From: G963665925 sp050596425
GTDB taxonomy: Bacteria; Bacillota; Clostridia; Peptostreptococcales; Acidaminobacteraceae
DNA length: 64,000 bases
Assembly (NCBI RefSeq): GCF_050596425.1
Contig: NZ_CP192292.1
Span: 3,224,001-3,288,000 of the forward strand
Reading direction: 5' to 3'
Positions 16,977-26,568 of the stretch are shown one piece after another; within the stretch, counting starts at the first letter, position 1, and every line of letters begins with the position of its first letter. A program made the position numbers and the translations under genes. The notes under the pieces were generated by a model. It saw nothing but the letters and a program-made list of their open reading frames with translations. It ran no database searches and was not told the origin of the DNA.

Positions 16977-17618
16977 ATGGCACTTTTGAATGATGAATTA
17001 AGAGAACAATTAAAGGGAATTTTGAACCAAATGAAGGACCAGGTAAATGTTGCCTTATTCACAACAACTGAAACTTGCGAAACATGCGAAGACACCAAGG
17101 CCTTTATGGAAGAAGTCTCCAACGTTTCAGACAAGGTTGTACTCAATCAATATGACATAATAGAAAATAAGGACATGGCAGATAAACTCGGCATCTCACT
17201 CACACCATCCATCGTTCTTCTTGACAAAGACCATAAGGACAATGGGATTAGATTTAATGGTATTCCTGCAGGACATGAAATCAACTCATTTATTACTGGA
17301 TTGATTGAAGTGAGCGGTGCTGGAGAAGAACTTCCGGAAGATTTTAGAGCACGTCTTGACAAAGTGGACAAGCCCGTTCATATAAAGGTCTTTGTAACGC
17401 TTGGTTGCCCGCATTGTCCAGGTGCCGTATCCAAAGCTCACAAGTTGGCACTGGAAAATGAAAATATCACAGCTGAAATGATTGAATCCCAAACCTTCTT
17501 CAGTGAAGCTGAAAAATACGATGTTAGCGGTGTGCCTAAAATCATTATAAACGAAGACCATGACATCGTTGGTAATCAACCTATTGAAAGTTTCATGGAG
17601 GTCATCGAAGCCCTTTAA
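16977..17618 (+). CDS. two-domain glutaredoxin-like protein disulfide oxidoreductase (PDO/AhpF-N type)
   Basis: A 213-residue protein made of two thioredoxin-fold units. Each has a Cys-x-x-Cys site: CETC near residue 28 and CPHC near 143. Length and arrangement match archaeal and bacterial PDO proteins and the N-terminal part of AhpF. It probably receives electrons from the reductase just upstream and passes them to disulfides or a peroxiredoxin. No peroxiredoxin gene is in the window. It has an AAAGGAGG ribosome site overlapping the upstream gene's end, and a terminator follows. Confidence 0.9.
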   Translation: MALLNDELREQLKGILNQMKDQVNVALFTTTETCETCEDTKAFMEEVSNVSDKVVLNQYDIIENKDMADKLGISLTPSIVLLDKDHKDNGIRFNGIPAGHEINSFITGLIEVSGAGEELPEDFRARLDKVDKPVHIKVFVTLGCPHCPGAVSKAHKLALENENITAEMIESQTFFSEAEKYDVSGVPKIIINEDHDIVGNQPIESFMEVIEAL

Positions 17619-17685
17619 AGCCATCGGTTAAACCATGACAACACCATACTTGATAGATGTCAATGATAGGATTTTGAAATAAATA

Positions 17686-17724
17686 AAGCCATGAAGGAAA
17701 TTGATTTTCCTTCATGGCTTTTGC
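17686..17724. terminator. terminator after the PDO gene
   Basis: A perfect 15-base stem (17686-17700 with 17706-17720), a 5-base loop and a T-rich tail lie between convergent genes. Confidence 0.88.
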
Positions 17725-17782
17725 TTTATAGACTTCTATCAATTAAAACTAAACCACCTAAACACTTGCTCTAGTCTAGCTC

Positions 17783-19159
17783 TTAGCCCTGGGCAAATCC
17801 CTCTACCACTGGAGCCTTTAAAATCTCTTGATCTATGGATTTATTGACTCTTGAAAACAAAACATAAGTGGTGATAAGGGTTAAAAAATCAGCCACTGGC
17901 TGAGATAGAAGTATTCCCCTTACACCAAACACTCTTGGTAAGACTGTAATTGCAGGGATTAAGAAAATGCCTTGTCGTGCAACAGACAGCAACATAGCCT
18001 CCCGTCCCTTTCCAAAGGCTTGGAAAACACCATTCCCTATAACCATATATCCAAAAAAGGGCAACATGATAGACTGATAGCGCAAAGATTTTGCTCCAAA
18101 AGCAATCACTTGAGGGTCACTCGAAAAGGCGCCCATGATAGGGGTCGCAAAGACAATGAATATGAGGCTGGCAAATATATTGAATGCACTTGTGACCCGG
18201 ATGGAAAAAGAAATCGCTGTCTTAACTCTTTCCTGGAGTTTAGCACCATAATTGTAACCAACCACTGGCATGAAGCCCTGCAGGTATCCAAATGTCACAT
18301 AAAAAGACATGGCTAGCACCCTCATACTCACCCCCATTGCTGCCACAGCTTGGTCTCCGTAAACCATTGCAGCTGAGTTGATCAATCCTAGGGATAGACT
18401 CACAAGAACTTGTCTTAAAAGTGTTGGAATGCCTATTTTGAAAATTTCTGAGTACATTTCAAGAGTGGGTTCAAACTTAGATAATTTTAAATGAACCTGA
18501 CACTGCCCCCTAAAGTAGTAGGACAGAAGAAAAACTGTTGAAATCACTTGTCCTGCAATAGTTGCAATGGCAGCCCCTTCAATGCCCATATTCAGTGTAA
18601 AAATAAAGATTGGATCAAGAATCATATTGATAATGGCTCCAAGGGACAGGGCCAACATGGAAAATGTTGCTCCCCCTTCAGCTCTAATCATATTATTCAT
18701 GGTCATATTGATCATTGTAAACACAGAAAATGCCACCATTATTTTCCCGTAAGACAGAGCATATGGCATGATGGTCTTTGTCGCTCCAAACACTTTAAGA
18801 ACAGGTTCTAGGTTTGGGAGGACTATAATTGTAAAAACCAGGGCAACAAGGATTGTTGTTATAAAAGCAGTACTGGCTGCTGACTCAGCCTTGTCATGAT
18901 CTTTAGATCCTAGAAGTCGAGATATATAGGAATTGGCACCCACTCCAAACATCTGTCCCACTGAGCCTATGAGCATAATCAATGGAAAAGCAACAGACAC
19001 GGCTCCAATAGCGCTGGTGTCATTCATCATTCCAATGAAAAGCGTGTCCACAATATTGTATATGGCTGTAATAAGCATGCCAATAATCCCAGGCACTGAA
19101 AGCTTTAGAAGGACTTTTTTAATATTCTCTTCTCCCATAAATTTTGATCTTTTATCCAT
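17783..19159 (-). CDS. MATE family efflux transporter
   Basis: A 458-residue membrane protein with about twelve helices and normal family length. MATE features include LKLSVPGIIGMLITAIYNIVD at the start and YNYGAKLQERVKTAI in the middle. It should export drugs or other cationic compounds using a sodium or proton gradient. It lies 44 bases downstream of a TetR-type repressor gene in the same direction and is presumably cotranscribed and repressed by it. It ends before a leftward region of about 60 bases leading to the 17686 terminator. Confidence 0.93.
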   Translation of the reverse strand: MDKRSKFMGEENIKKVLLKLSVPGIIGMLITAIYNIVDTLFIGMMNDTSAIGAVSVAFPLIMLIGSVGQMFGVGANSYISRLLGSKDHDKAESAASTAFITTILVALVFTIIVLPNLEPVLKVFGATKTIMPYALSYGKIMVAFSVFTMINMTMNNMIRAEGGATFSMLALSLGAIINMILDPIFIFTLNMGIEGAAIATIAGQVISTVFLLSYYFRGQCQVHLKLSKFEPTLEMYSEIFKIGIPTLLRQVLVSLSLGLINSAAMVYGDQAVAAMGVSMRVLAMSFYVTFGYLQGFMPVVGYNYGAKLQERVKTAISFSIRVTSAFNIFASLIFIVFATPIMGAFSSDPQVIAFGAKSLRYQSIMLPFFGYMVIGNGVFQAFGKGREAMLLSVARQGIFLIPAITVLPRVFGVRGILLSQPVADFLTLITTYVLFSRVNKSIDQEILKAPVVEGFAQG

Positions 19160-19203
19160 TCATTTCATCCTTTTTCTTTAGCAAGACACTTGGATAGTAG
19201 ATC

Positions 19204-19794
19204 CTAATGGCTTGCTGACCCATGTTCACCCAGTATAATATCTAAATAATTTCCAATAAACTTGATATTTTCTTCCCTTTGACCTGTATGATGTCTTTGA
19301 AGCATCCAGAATGATCCAATAAGAACATTCGCCAGTCTTTCAGAATCGTCAATTTTACTTTTCAAGTTGTCATGGGCATTGATCATTTCAATAACCATGT
19401 CCTTGATTCGGCTCATATAATGATCCAGTTTTTCTTCTGTTTCATTGGCCACATTCTTTTTCTTTTTCTCTTCTAAAACAACCCTTCCCCCAAGACCTTT
19501 TCTGTTTTCAACTTCAATATACATGGTCTCAAAGAATTTTTTCATTCGCAGGTTTAAGCTTATCTCTTCACAAAGAATTTCATTTAGAAGGCTCATGGTC
19601 TTATCCCATGAGTCTATGAGAACGGCCTGATATAGGTTCTCCTTGCTGGAAAAATAGTTGTATACTGTACCGCTAGCCACACCGACAGTTTTAGCTAAGA
19701 GACGTATATTTACAGCATCATACCCCTTTTCAATAAAGAGTTCTTCAGCGGTTGTAATCAGTTTTGACTCAATATCATTAATAATTTTTGGCAT
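19204..19794 (-). CDS. TetR family transcriptional repressor
   Basis: A 196-residue protein. The N-terminal helix-turn-helix reads VASGTVYNYFSSKENLYQAVL at about residues 34-54, typical of TetR. The start is the ATG at 19794, with AAAGGAGG upstream; the earlier ATG at 19815 lies before that ribosome site. Two matching palindromes lie upstream of the gene, so autoregulation is likely. It probably controls the MATE exporter that follows, releasing it when a toxic ligand binds. Confidence 0.93.
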   Translation of the reverse strand: MPKIINDIESKLITTAEELFIEKGYDAVNIRLLAKTVGVASGTVYNYFSSKENLYQAVLIDSWDKTMSLLNEILCEEISLNLRMKKFFETMYIEVENRKGLGGRVVLEEKKKKNVANETEEKLDHYMSRIKDMVIEMINAHDNLKSKIDDSERLANVLIGSFWMLQRHHTGQREENIKFIGNYLDIILGEHGSASH

Positions 19795-19807
19795 TTCAAC
19801 CTCCTTT

Positions 19808-19853
19808 ATGAACAATGTTCATTATACAAAACCATTATATGAACGCTGTTCAT
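19808..19853. promoter_or_regulatory. paired TetR operators
   Basis: Palindromes ATGAACAATGTTCAT (19808-19822) and ATGAACGCTGTTCAT (19839-19853) lie 31 bases apart, about three helical turns. They are placed over the likely promoter of the TetR-MATE operon. Confidence 0.8.
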
Positions 19854-20013
19854 ATAAATCAAGCTTTGTTACAGTCTTTTAAATTATTTTAACCTGCTGA
19901 TAAAATGCACCGAAACTTTCAAATCTTAAAATCTGGTTAAAGTATATGAAAAAACTTACATTTGCCCACGGCTTCCTCTATAATTGAACATAGAATAACA
20001 ACTGGAGGCCTTT

Positions 20014-21126
20014 ATGCTATTTAAAGACAAAAAACGATTCATAGAATATCTGACTATTTTTTTCGTCGGGGTGATCATCACATATTTAATAATCAGCCAT
20101 TTACCCAATATGCAAAACATGGTCGGCGACTTGCTGGCCGTTTTAACCCCTTTCTATATCGGGTTTGGAATTGCCTATATTCTAAATAGGCCTATTAGTT
20201 TCATAGAACGTAAATTTAATGCAAAAAGAGGGTTTGTCATTGCTGGAACCTATATTGGTCTTCTTGCTTTTATAGCCACATTTTTAAGTCTTATGCTCCC
20301 GCAAATTGTTTCTAGCTCTCTACGCCTGGTTTCAGACATCACAGCCTGGGTCACTACTCAAAACTTTGACATAGCCCAGTACAATTTGGGACCTATTGAA
20401 GGTATATTACAGGATAATCTTAATAAAATGGCTGAAATTCTCAGCACTGTGTCAAACATTTTGCTTGAGAATCTGACAAAAATGCTTGTTTCAGTTTCAT
20501 CTGCTCTCATGACCACTGTTTTTGGCATCATCATTTCTATCTACATGCTGGCTGATAAAGAGAGTATGATGAAACTTGGTGCAAAACTCATTCACGCCTT
20601 TTTTAACGAGAAGAGAGCCCAGCGAATTGTTGAGTTTGCAGGGAATGTAAACAATATTTTTTCCCATTTCATCTCTGGTCTTATCGTTGAGGCACTCATT
20701 GTGGGTTGTCTGGCTTTTATAGGTCTTTCCATATTGAATGTAAGGTATGCCCTTGTCTTAGCTGTGATTATATGTTTTACAAATGTTATTCCCTACATTG
20801 GTCCTTTTATAGGCGCTGTGCCTGCCGTTGTGGCCACACTGACCTATGATCCTGCAAAGGCATTTTGGGTTTTAATATTTATACTTGTTCTCCAGCAGTT
20901 TGACGGCAACTTAATTGGTCCGAGGGTTATGGGCAATTACATTGGCCTTGCTCCAATTTGGATTATTCTTTCCATTACAATTGGTGGTGGATTTGCTGGC
21001 ATACTGGGCATTATTCTTGCCATTCCAACTGGAGCCATACTTAAAATTGTCTTCACTGAACTTGTTGAAAAGCAGGAATCAAAACGAGCCCAGTCTCAAA
21101 CGCCCCCTTTGTCAAATGACAATTGA
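20014..21126 (+). CDS. AI-2E family permease (PerM/YdiK type)
   Basis: A 370-residue membrane protein with an N-terminal helix pair, a soluble stretch and a C-terminal helical bundle. It carries the family signature LQQFDGNLIGPRVMGNYIGL near residue 300. Members have been tied to autoinducer-2 export, sodium/proton antiport and other roles; none can be assigned here. It has a GGAGG ribosome site, its own terminator, and no obvious partner genes. Confidence 0.9.
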   Translation: MLFKDKKRFIEYLTIFFVGVIITYLIISHLPNMQNMVGDLLAVLTPFYIGFGIAYILNRPISFIERKFNAKRGFVIAGTYIGLLAFIATFLSLMLPQIVSSSLRLVSDITAWVTTQNFDIAQYNLGPIEGILQDNLNKMAEILSTVSNILLENLTKMLVSVSSALMTTVFGIIISIYMLADKESMMKLGAKLIHAFFNEKRAQRIVEFAGNVNNIFSHFISGLIVEALIVGCLAFIGLSILNVRYALVLAVIICFTNVIPYIGPFIGAVPAVVATLTYDPAKAFWVLIFILVLQQFDGNLIGPRVMGNYIGLAPIWIILSITIGGGFAGILGIILAIPTGAILKIVFTELVEKQESKRAQSQTPPLSNDN

Positions 21127-21155
21127 TTGACAAAAGGGCTATGTCCGCACAAACA

Positions 21156-21196
21156 AAACCCCAGTTCTTCCTATTTTGAAGGAGGAACTGGGGTTT
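21156..21196. terminator. bidirectional terminator
   Basis: AAACCCCAGTTCTTCC (21156-21171) pairs with GGAGGAACTGGGGTTT (21181-21196) with one mismatch, between convergent genes. Confidence 0.85.
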
Positions 21197-21209
21197 ATTT
21201 ATGACACGC

Positions 21210-23099
21210 TTAATTTAATAGAGGCATTTCTATTCTAAACTCTACCCCCTGGCCCAGGCGACTTTCACATTCTATATGACCGCCTGCAATATTGACGACC
21301 ATATTGTAAATACCACTTAATCCCATACCGTAGCCTTCATTAGCCATATCTGACTTTGCAAAAGGCTCAAATATATTACTGGCAATTTCTTCAGAAATGC
21401 CCATACCATCATCCCTATAAATCAAATAGACTTTTTCAACGTCACAATGCATTTGAATCTGGATTTGACCATGAACATTGTCTGAAAAACCATATTTAAT
21501 GCTATTGTTTATTAGCTCAATGATAATTTGTTCAATAAATGTTTCATAAAACTGCATGTCTGCATTTTCTTGTACGTCCGTATCTATTTTGATATAGGTC
21601 GATACATAATTATAATTGGACTTAACTATGGCCTTTTCAACTTCTTCAGTGAGATTGATGGGACCAATGCTTTCAATATCCCGATATAAATTTGTTGACT
21701 TTAGTGACTTCATAACCGTGTCAATTTGCTTTAATTGATTCTGCACAGCATCTGCAGAATGGATAACACTCTTTATATATTCTTTTAATAAGCCTTGTGT
21801 GAGGCTATGTTGTGAAAATCTCTGAAAGGTTTTTTCGCTTTCGCGGTGGAGATAAGATGTGGCAATCATGCTGTTGCCTATGGCTGTATTGACCTCATGA
21901 GACATACGTATGCCTAAGTCATGGACAGCTTTAAAGCGTTCTGCAATAACAAGTTGATTTTGAATTCTATTGAGTTCAGCAAGGGTTTTCTTGAGAGATT
22001 CATTGGATGCATTCAGCTCATCAGTCCTTTCCATAACTCTTTGTTCAAGCTCTTCTTGTGTTATAGAAAGTTCTTCTGCCATGAAAACAATATCTTTTTG
22101 AATAAGACCAAATTCATCATTTCTATCTTTTTCAAACTTAACGGAGAAATCATTTTGTGCTATCCCGTTAAGGACATCACGTATTTCTTCAACGGGCTTT
22201 GATATACGCTTTGAGACAGGTATAGCAAACCAAACAGAAAATACAAATATAATCACGGTAAAGGCTAGGAACTTGTTCTTTCTTTCCGTAATAGCCTTGA
22301 AAGCTTCAATCGTCGGTATTTGAACGATGACAGTCCATTCGCCTCGATCTGTCACATTATAAGAAATAAGCCGCTCCTCACCGCCTTGTTCTGGTTCAAA
22401 AATATAATTTCCACTCTGCTTGTCTTTATCAAAGAAAATGTCTGTCAATTCATTTAAATCCATCAAATCCGTAAAAGTGTCAATCTCAGGATGGGCAATA
22501 ATCTTGCCTTCTCGGTCTAGTATAAGACCGTATCCATTTTCACTAATCTCCACATCAGCAATAACATCAGATAAATAGGATAAATCCAGACTGGCTCCAA
22601 GAACACCAATTATCTTATTTCCATTATAAATAGGTATAGCCACAACACTTATAGGGCGCCCTGTGCTTCTCGAAATAATGGCACTTGAAATATAGACCTC
22701 TCCTTCGATGGCCTTATTGAAATAAGTCCTGTCAGAACGGTCTCCTATGGTTTCAATAAAAGATGTTTTGTAGATTTGATACCCCTTTGAATCCATGACA
22801 TACATCTGAGACACAAGGTTTATCTCGTCCACGGCTGACTTCATGATTTCATCCATCTTATCCAGCTCAAAACGTCTTAAAGCATCCAGTTTTGAGAGCA
22901 TGGACAGATGTTCCACAACAGCCTCTGTGTGTAGGTCGACCGTACGCTTGATCATCTGAGTGTAGTTTCGATTCCTTTTAAATGAATCCTCCCGCATTTC
23001 TTCCATCACAGAGCGATTCACAAAATGAAACATCAAGGCCATGGAACAAAATATGAAAATTATAATTAAAATCATCACTTTGCTTTGATAACTTTTCAT
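21210..23099 (-). CDS. orphan sensor histidine kinase with Cache domain
   Basis: A 629-residue kinase. An N-terminal helix is followed by a double Cache-type sensor outside the cell (about 35-275), a second helix near 280-300, HAMP (about 300-352) and a coiled coil. The phospho-acceptor box SHEVNTAIGN gives His401, and the HATPase domain has ELINNSIKYG, DDGMGI and GYGMGLSGI. The box resembles kinases of the chemotaxis-linked or HEVNT type rather than classic HEIRNP. No response regulator is adjacent, so the partner is unknown. The start is ATG with an AAAGGACATCAGGCA region upstream. Confidence 0.9.
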   Translation of the reverse strand: MKSYQSKVMILIIIFIFCSMALMFHFVNRSVMEEMREDSFKRNRNYTQMIKRTVDLHTEAVVEHLSMLSKLDALRRFELDKMDEIMKSAVDEINLVSQMYVMDSKGYQIYKTSFIETIGDRSDRTYFNKAIEGEVYISSAIISRSTGRPISVVAIPIYNGNKIIGVLGASLDLSYLSDVIADVEISENGYGLILDREGKIIAHPEIDTFTDLMDLNELTDIFFDKDKQSGNYIFEPEQGGEERLISYNVTDRGEWTVIVQIPTIEAFKAITERKNKFLAFTVIIFVFSVWFAIPVSKRISKPVEEIRDVLNGIAQNDFSVKFEKDRNDEFGLIQKDIVFMAEELSITQEELEQRVMERTDELNASNESLKKTLAELNRIQNQLVIAERFKAVHDLGIRMSHEVNTAIGNSMIATSYLHRESEKTFQRFSQHSLTQGLLKEYIKSVIHSADAVQNQLKQIDTVMKSLKSTNLYRDIESIGPINLTEEVEKAIVKSNYNYVSTYIKIDTDVQENADMQFYETFIEQIIIELINNSIKYGFSDNVHGQIQIQMHCDVEKVYLIYRDDGMGISEEIASNIFEPFAKSDMANEGYGMGLSGIYNMVVNIAGGHIECESRLGQGVEFRIEMPLLN

Positions 23100-23196
23100 T
23101 GCCTGATGTCCTTTCTTAAAAATTGGATTGAATCTTTGCTATCTTAATACCCCTTTTCTAGGCTAAGTATACTATAATTCCCCTCCTACTTGGATA

Positions 23197-24180
23197 TTAA
23201 GTAAAAGGGGAAGAATCGGTCATATCTACTATTCTGTTTTTATAAAAGTCAACTGTTTCTAAAAGATCTGCAGGCATATTATGTTTTACTTTAAAGCCAG
23301 CCTGTGTCAATTTAAGCCTTGACACACCATACTGAAAATCATGATTTTTCCGATCTTCCACATGTGTCATTAGATTATGAGGCTTTTGAAGGATGTCCAG
23401 TATCTGTCTTACAATATCAATATTTGTTGTTTCATAACCTGAGCCTATATTAAAGACGCCACCAAAATGATTGTTTTCGATAAGAAAAAGTATGGCACGT
23501 GCGTGTTCTGAACTGTATATCCATTCCCTCTTCTGCAGACCACTCCCATATATGGGAATTGACTCGTTTTTTATGGCCTTTAATACAGTCTTGGATATGA
23601 GTTTTTCTCCATGTTGCCAGGGACCAAATGTATTACACCCTCTCGTAATAAGGGCCTCAATCTTCCCTTGTTTCACATAGGTTTTTACAATTTCTTCAGC
23701 TTTGACTTTTGTCATAGCATATGGATTTCTTGGTGCATAGGGACTGTCTTCACAAAAAGGTTTCCCGTCTAAGTTCTGCCCGTAAACCTCATCTGTAGAA
23801 ACTTGGACAAAATGTCTGACGCCATATTTTATAGCCCCTTTAATTAGGGTTTCAACACCATCCACATTGGTTTTATAAAAAGCACTGTCATCCACTAAAC
23901 TATTATCCACATGGGACTCTGCAGCGAAGTTTACAATACATGCAGGTTCATACTTTTTGAGAACTTTATTCACAATCCAACCATCAACTATATCCCCTTT
24001 TACAAATGTATATCGCTTATTTAGCTCATGTGTCTTGATCCGGTCAGGTTGGGCCGCATAAGTGAGTTTATCCAGGCAGACCACACGATCCCCATAGCCC
24101 TCACTTAATAATAAGTCTATAAAGGCACCCCCAATGAATCCCGCACCGCCTGTTACTAGGATTGTTTTATCTTTGCACAT
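23197..24180 (-). CDS. dTDP-glucose 4,6-dehydratase-like NAD-dependent epimerase/dehydratase
   Basis: A 327-residue short-chain dehydrogenase of the extended type. The NAD-binding motif GGAGFIGG is near residue 11. The segment VCLDKLTYAAQPDRI matches RmlB-type dehydratases, the active-site TDEVYG lies near 128, and the catalytic YxxxK is YAMTK near 155. It would convert an NDP-hexose to the 4-keto-6-deoxy sugar. No other rml gene is adjacent. A DegT-type sugar aminotransferase and a glycosyltransferase lie 6-8 kb upstream on the same strand, so they may share a pathway, which is conjecture. An AAGAAGGTG ribosome site precedes the ATG. Confidence 0.85.
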   Translation of the reverse strand: MCKDKTILVTGGAGFIGGAFIDLLLSEGYGDRVVCLDKLTYAAQPDRIKTHELNKRYTFVKGDIVDGWIVNKVLKKYEPACIVNFAAESHVDNSLVDDSAFYKTNVDGVETLIKGAIKYGVRHFVQVSTDEVYGQNLDGKPFCEDSPYAPRNPYAMTKVKAEEIVKTYVKQGKIEALITRGCNTFGPWQHGEKLISKTVLKAIKNESIPIYGSGLQKREWIYSSEHARAILFLIENNHFGGVFNIGSGYETTNIDIVRQILDILQKPHNLMTHVEDRKNHDFQYGVSRLKLTQAGFKVKHNMPADLLETVDFYKNRIVDMTDSSPFT

Positions 24181-24349
24181 GTAATCACCTTCTTGTTGTC
24201 AAATGCTTACTTAAAGCCATTTATATAGTTTCTGATTTTTTAGGAAGGCATTTATTAAAGTTTTGTTATCCATAAGATACCCGCCTTCATACTAATAATA
24301 GAACAGCCCTCTGTCTCTATCAAGCACGAAAAATCCAAGTTCATAAATA

Positions 24350-24403
24350 AAAGGAAGGTGCCGAAGCACCTTCCTTTTATAATAGGTGATAATGATTCAC
24401 CTA
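24350..24403 (-). terminator. tandem hairpin terminator after the rhodanese lipoprotein gene
   Basis: A perfect 12-base stem with a CGAA tetraloop (24350-24377) is followed by a second small hairpin at 24382-24403. Other parts of 24181-24458 show no gene. Confidence 0.75.
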
Positions 24404-24458
24404 TAATTATATTAAAGGAGTAAAGAACAAGCTTTTAAATGAGCTTTCTTGTATACGC

Positions 24459-26276
24459 TTACTGAACAACTGTAAAATCCTTGTTGGTCCAACCAAGTGG
24501 TGCATTGGCTCCAACACCCATACCGCCATTCAGTGATACAGCGTCAACACCTAGTAGTCTTAAAGCCGCTACGGTTTGACCTGCTGTTTGACCTGAGTAG
24601 CAGTAAACCACAACAGGCTTGTCCTTTGGAAGTGAATCAAATCCATTTTCCATGCCTGCACCCCAAGGTAGGTTAGAAGCGCCTTCTATATGACCTGATT
24701 TAAAGTCTTTTTCACTTCTAATCGAAAGTAGATAAAAGTCCTCATCCGACTGCATCATTTCATTTAAATTATCTTCTGATACTTTATAATTTTTAAACTT
24801 TGAGTCTTTTACTTCTGCTAGACCTGCATAGTAGTCATGAAGTGCTGATTGGATAGATGAATCAATTTCTGTTACAACTTCTGAAGGCACGTTGGCATCA
24901 GTCGTAATGGCAGACTCATAGCCTTCCACCTTAGAAATACCAAAATTAAAACCTAGATTAACACTTCTTGCATTAAATCCTGCTATGTTTAGGGTGTGTA
25001 CAGCTTGTCCTGCTGTTTGTCCTGAGTAGCAGTATACAAATAGCGGTTTATCCTGTGGCAGTTTTACAAGAATATCGCTGATCGCTGTTGTTCCCCAAGG
25101 GGCATTCACTGCGCCCTTTACATGACCTTTTTCATAGTCAGAAGCACTGCGAATATCAAGAACCGTCATGTCTTCACCGGCCTCAACCATCTCAATGAAT
25201 TCACCTTGGTTAATCTTATAGATGTGGTCTGGCATATTTGCAAAATAAGCCAGAATTTCGTTTTCTAGTACATTCGAAACAGTTTCATAACCCTTGTTTG
25301 TCCAGCCCAGTGGTGCATTGGCTCCAACACCCATTCCGCCATTTAGGGAAACTGCCTCCACGCCAAGCAGTCTTAGGGCCGCTACAGTTTGGCCTGCTGT
25401 TTGACCTGAGTAACAATAAACAACCACAGGTTTATCTGTTGGAAGCTGGTCAAATCCTTCTTGCATACCTGCGCCCCATGGTAGGTTTTGAGCACCTTCA
25501 ATATGACCATTTGCAAAGTCTTTTTCACTTCGAATAGACAAGAGATAGAAGTCTTCGTCTGCATCCAACATAGCCTTCAGATTGTCTTCTGAAACCTTGT
25601 AGTTTTTAAATTTTGTATCTTTGACATCAGCTAGACCTGCATAATATGTATGAAGGGCCTGTGCGATTTCAGGGTTTATGTCTGTAATATCTTCTGTGAC
25701 AGTGACAGCTTCTGTTGAAAGAACCTCTTCATAGCCGTCCACTTTTGAAATACCAAAGTTAAAGCCCAAGTTTACACTTCTTGCATCAAATCCAGCAACA
25801 TTGATCGTGTGTACGGCCTGTCCTGCTGTTTGCCCTGAATAGCAGTAAACATATAGTGGCTTGTCTTGAGGCAGCTTTGATAGAACATCGCTAATTGCAG
25901 TTGTTCCCCAAGGCGCATTAATGGCCCCTTGAACATGACCTTCAGCATAATCAGCTGCGCTTCGAATATCAAGGACTGTCATGTCCTCACCAGATTTTAC
26001 AAGTTCAATAAAAGCATCTTGCTTGATCTTGTATATGTGGTCTGGCATGTTTTCAAAGTATGCCATAATTGATTCTTCGAGTGCTCCTGTAGATGCTTCT
26101 TCTTCAACTTGATCAGTGTCTTCACTTTCGCTAGACTCTGTTGTTTGTGACTCAGCAGCTGGTTCCGTGCTCACATCCATTGATGTTTCTTGTGCTGGTT
26201 CACTGCCACATGCACTCATACTTATTGAAAGTACAAGGACTAAAATTATCGATAAAAGTTTCGAATAATTTTTCAT
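24459..26276 (-). CDS. lipoprotein with four tandem rhodanese domains
   Basis: A 605-residue protein starting at the ATG at 26276, which has an AGGAGG site. The 22 residues upstream in the open frame are not needed. A lipoprotein signal ends in SMSAC near residue 20, so it is anchored outside the membrane. A Thr/Ser/Glu-rich linker follows. Four rhodanese units come next, each with an intact active-site loop VYCYSGQTAGQ. Units 1 and 3 are very alike, as are 2 and 4, so a two-domain block was duplicated. Rhodaneses carry sulfane sulfur on cysteine. With sulfur uptake and cysteine desulfidase genes in the window, an extracellular sulfur-handling role is plausible. Confidence 0.9.
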   Translation of the reverse strand: MKNYSKLLSIILVLVLSISMSACGSEPAQETSMDVSTEPAAESQTTESSESEDTDQVEEEASTGALEESIMAYFENMPDHIYKIKQDAFIELVKSGEDMTVLDIRSAADYAEGHVQGAINAPWGTTAISDVLSKLPQDKPLYVYCYSGQTAGQAVHTINVAGFDARSVNLGFNFGISKVDGYEEVLSTEAVTVTEDITDINPEIAQALHTYYAGLADVKDTKFKNYKVSEDNLKAMLDADEDFYLLSIRSEKDFANGHIEGAQNLPWGAGMQEGFDQLPTDKPVVVYCYSGQTAGQTVAALRLLGVEAVSLNGGMGVGANAPLGWTNKGYETVSNVLENEILAYFANMPDHIYKINQGEFIEMVEAGEDMTVLDIRSASDYEKGHVKGAVNAPWGTTAISDILVKLPQDKPLFVYCYSGQTAGQAVHTLNIAGFNARSVNLGFNFGISKVEGYESAITTDANVPSEVVTEIDSSIQSALHDYYAGLAEVKDSKFKNYKVSEDNLNEMMQSDEDFYLLSIRSEKDFKSGHIEGASNLPWGAGMENGFDSLPKDKPVVVYCYSGQTAGQTVAALRLLGVDAVSLNGGMGVGANAPLGWTNKDFTVVQ

Positions 26277-26500
26277 TTTTCTCCTCCTATTGTTAGGCCT
26301 GATTTTACTTAGATGCATCCTCTTGCTTTTGTAAAAGATCAATCGTGTTTAACTCTTGTTAGGACAAAAGTTTGTTAAGCAGTTATCATTCACCCCTACA
26401 ATGCTTCTCCGATTGAACTTCATGTATATTATAAACACGAATTCTTGCGGAGTGGTTATTGGGAAACATTATGCTGTATCGATATTTCTTAAAGCAAGCA

Positions 26501-26534
26501 AAGAGGACCCACCGCGTACTGCATGAGTCCTCTT
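26501..26534 (-). terminator. terminator of the ABC transporter operon
   Basis: AAGAGGAC (26501-26508) pairs with GTCCTCTT (26527-26534). On the minus strand a T-rich tail follows, right after the ATPase gene. The stretch 26277-26500 holds the rhodanese promoter region but no clear hexamers. Confidence 0.65.
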
Positions 26535-26568
26535 CACTAGCTTTACCAATCATATGAGACAATGAAAC

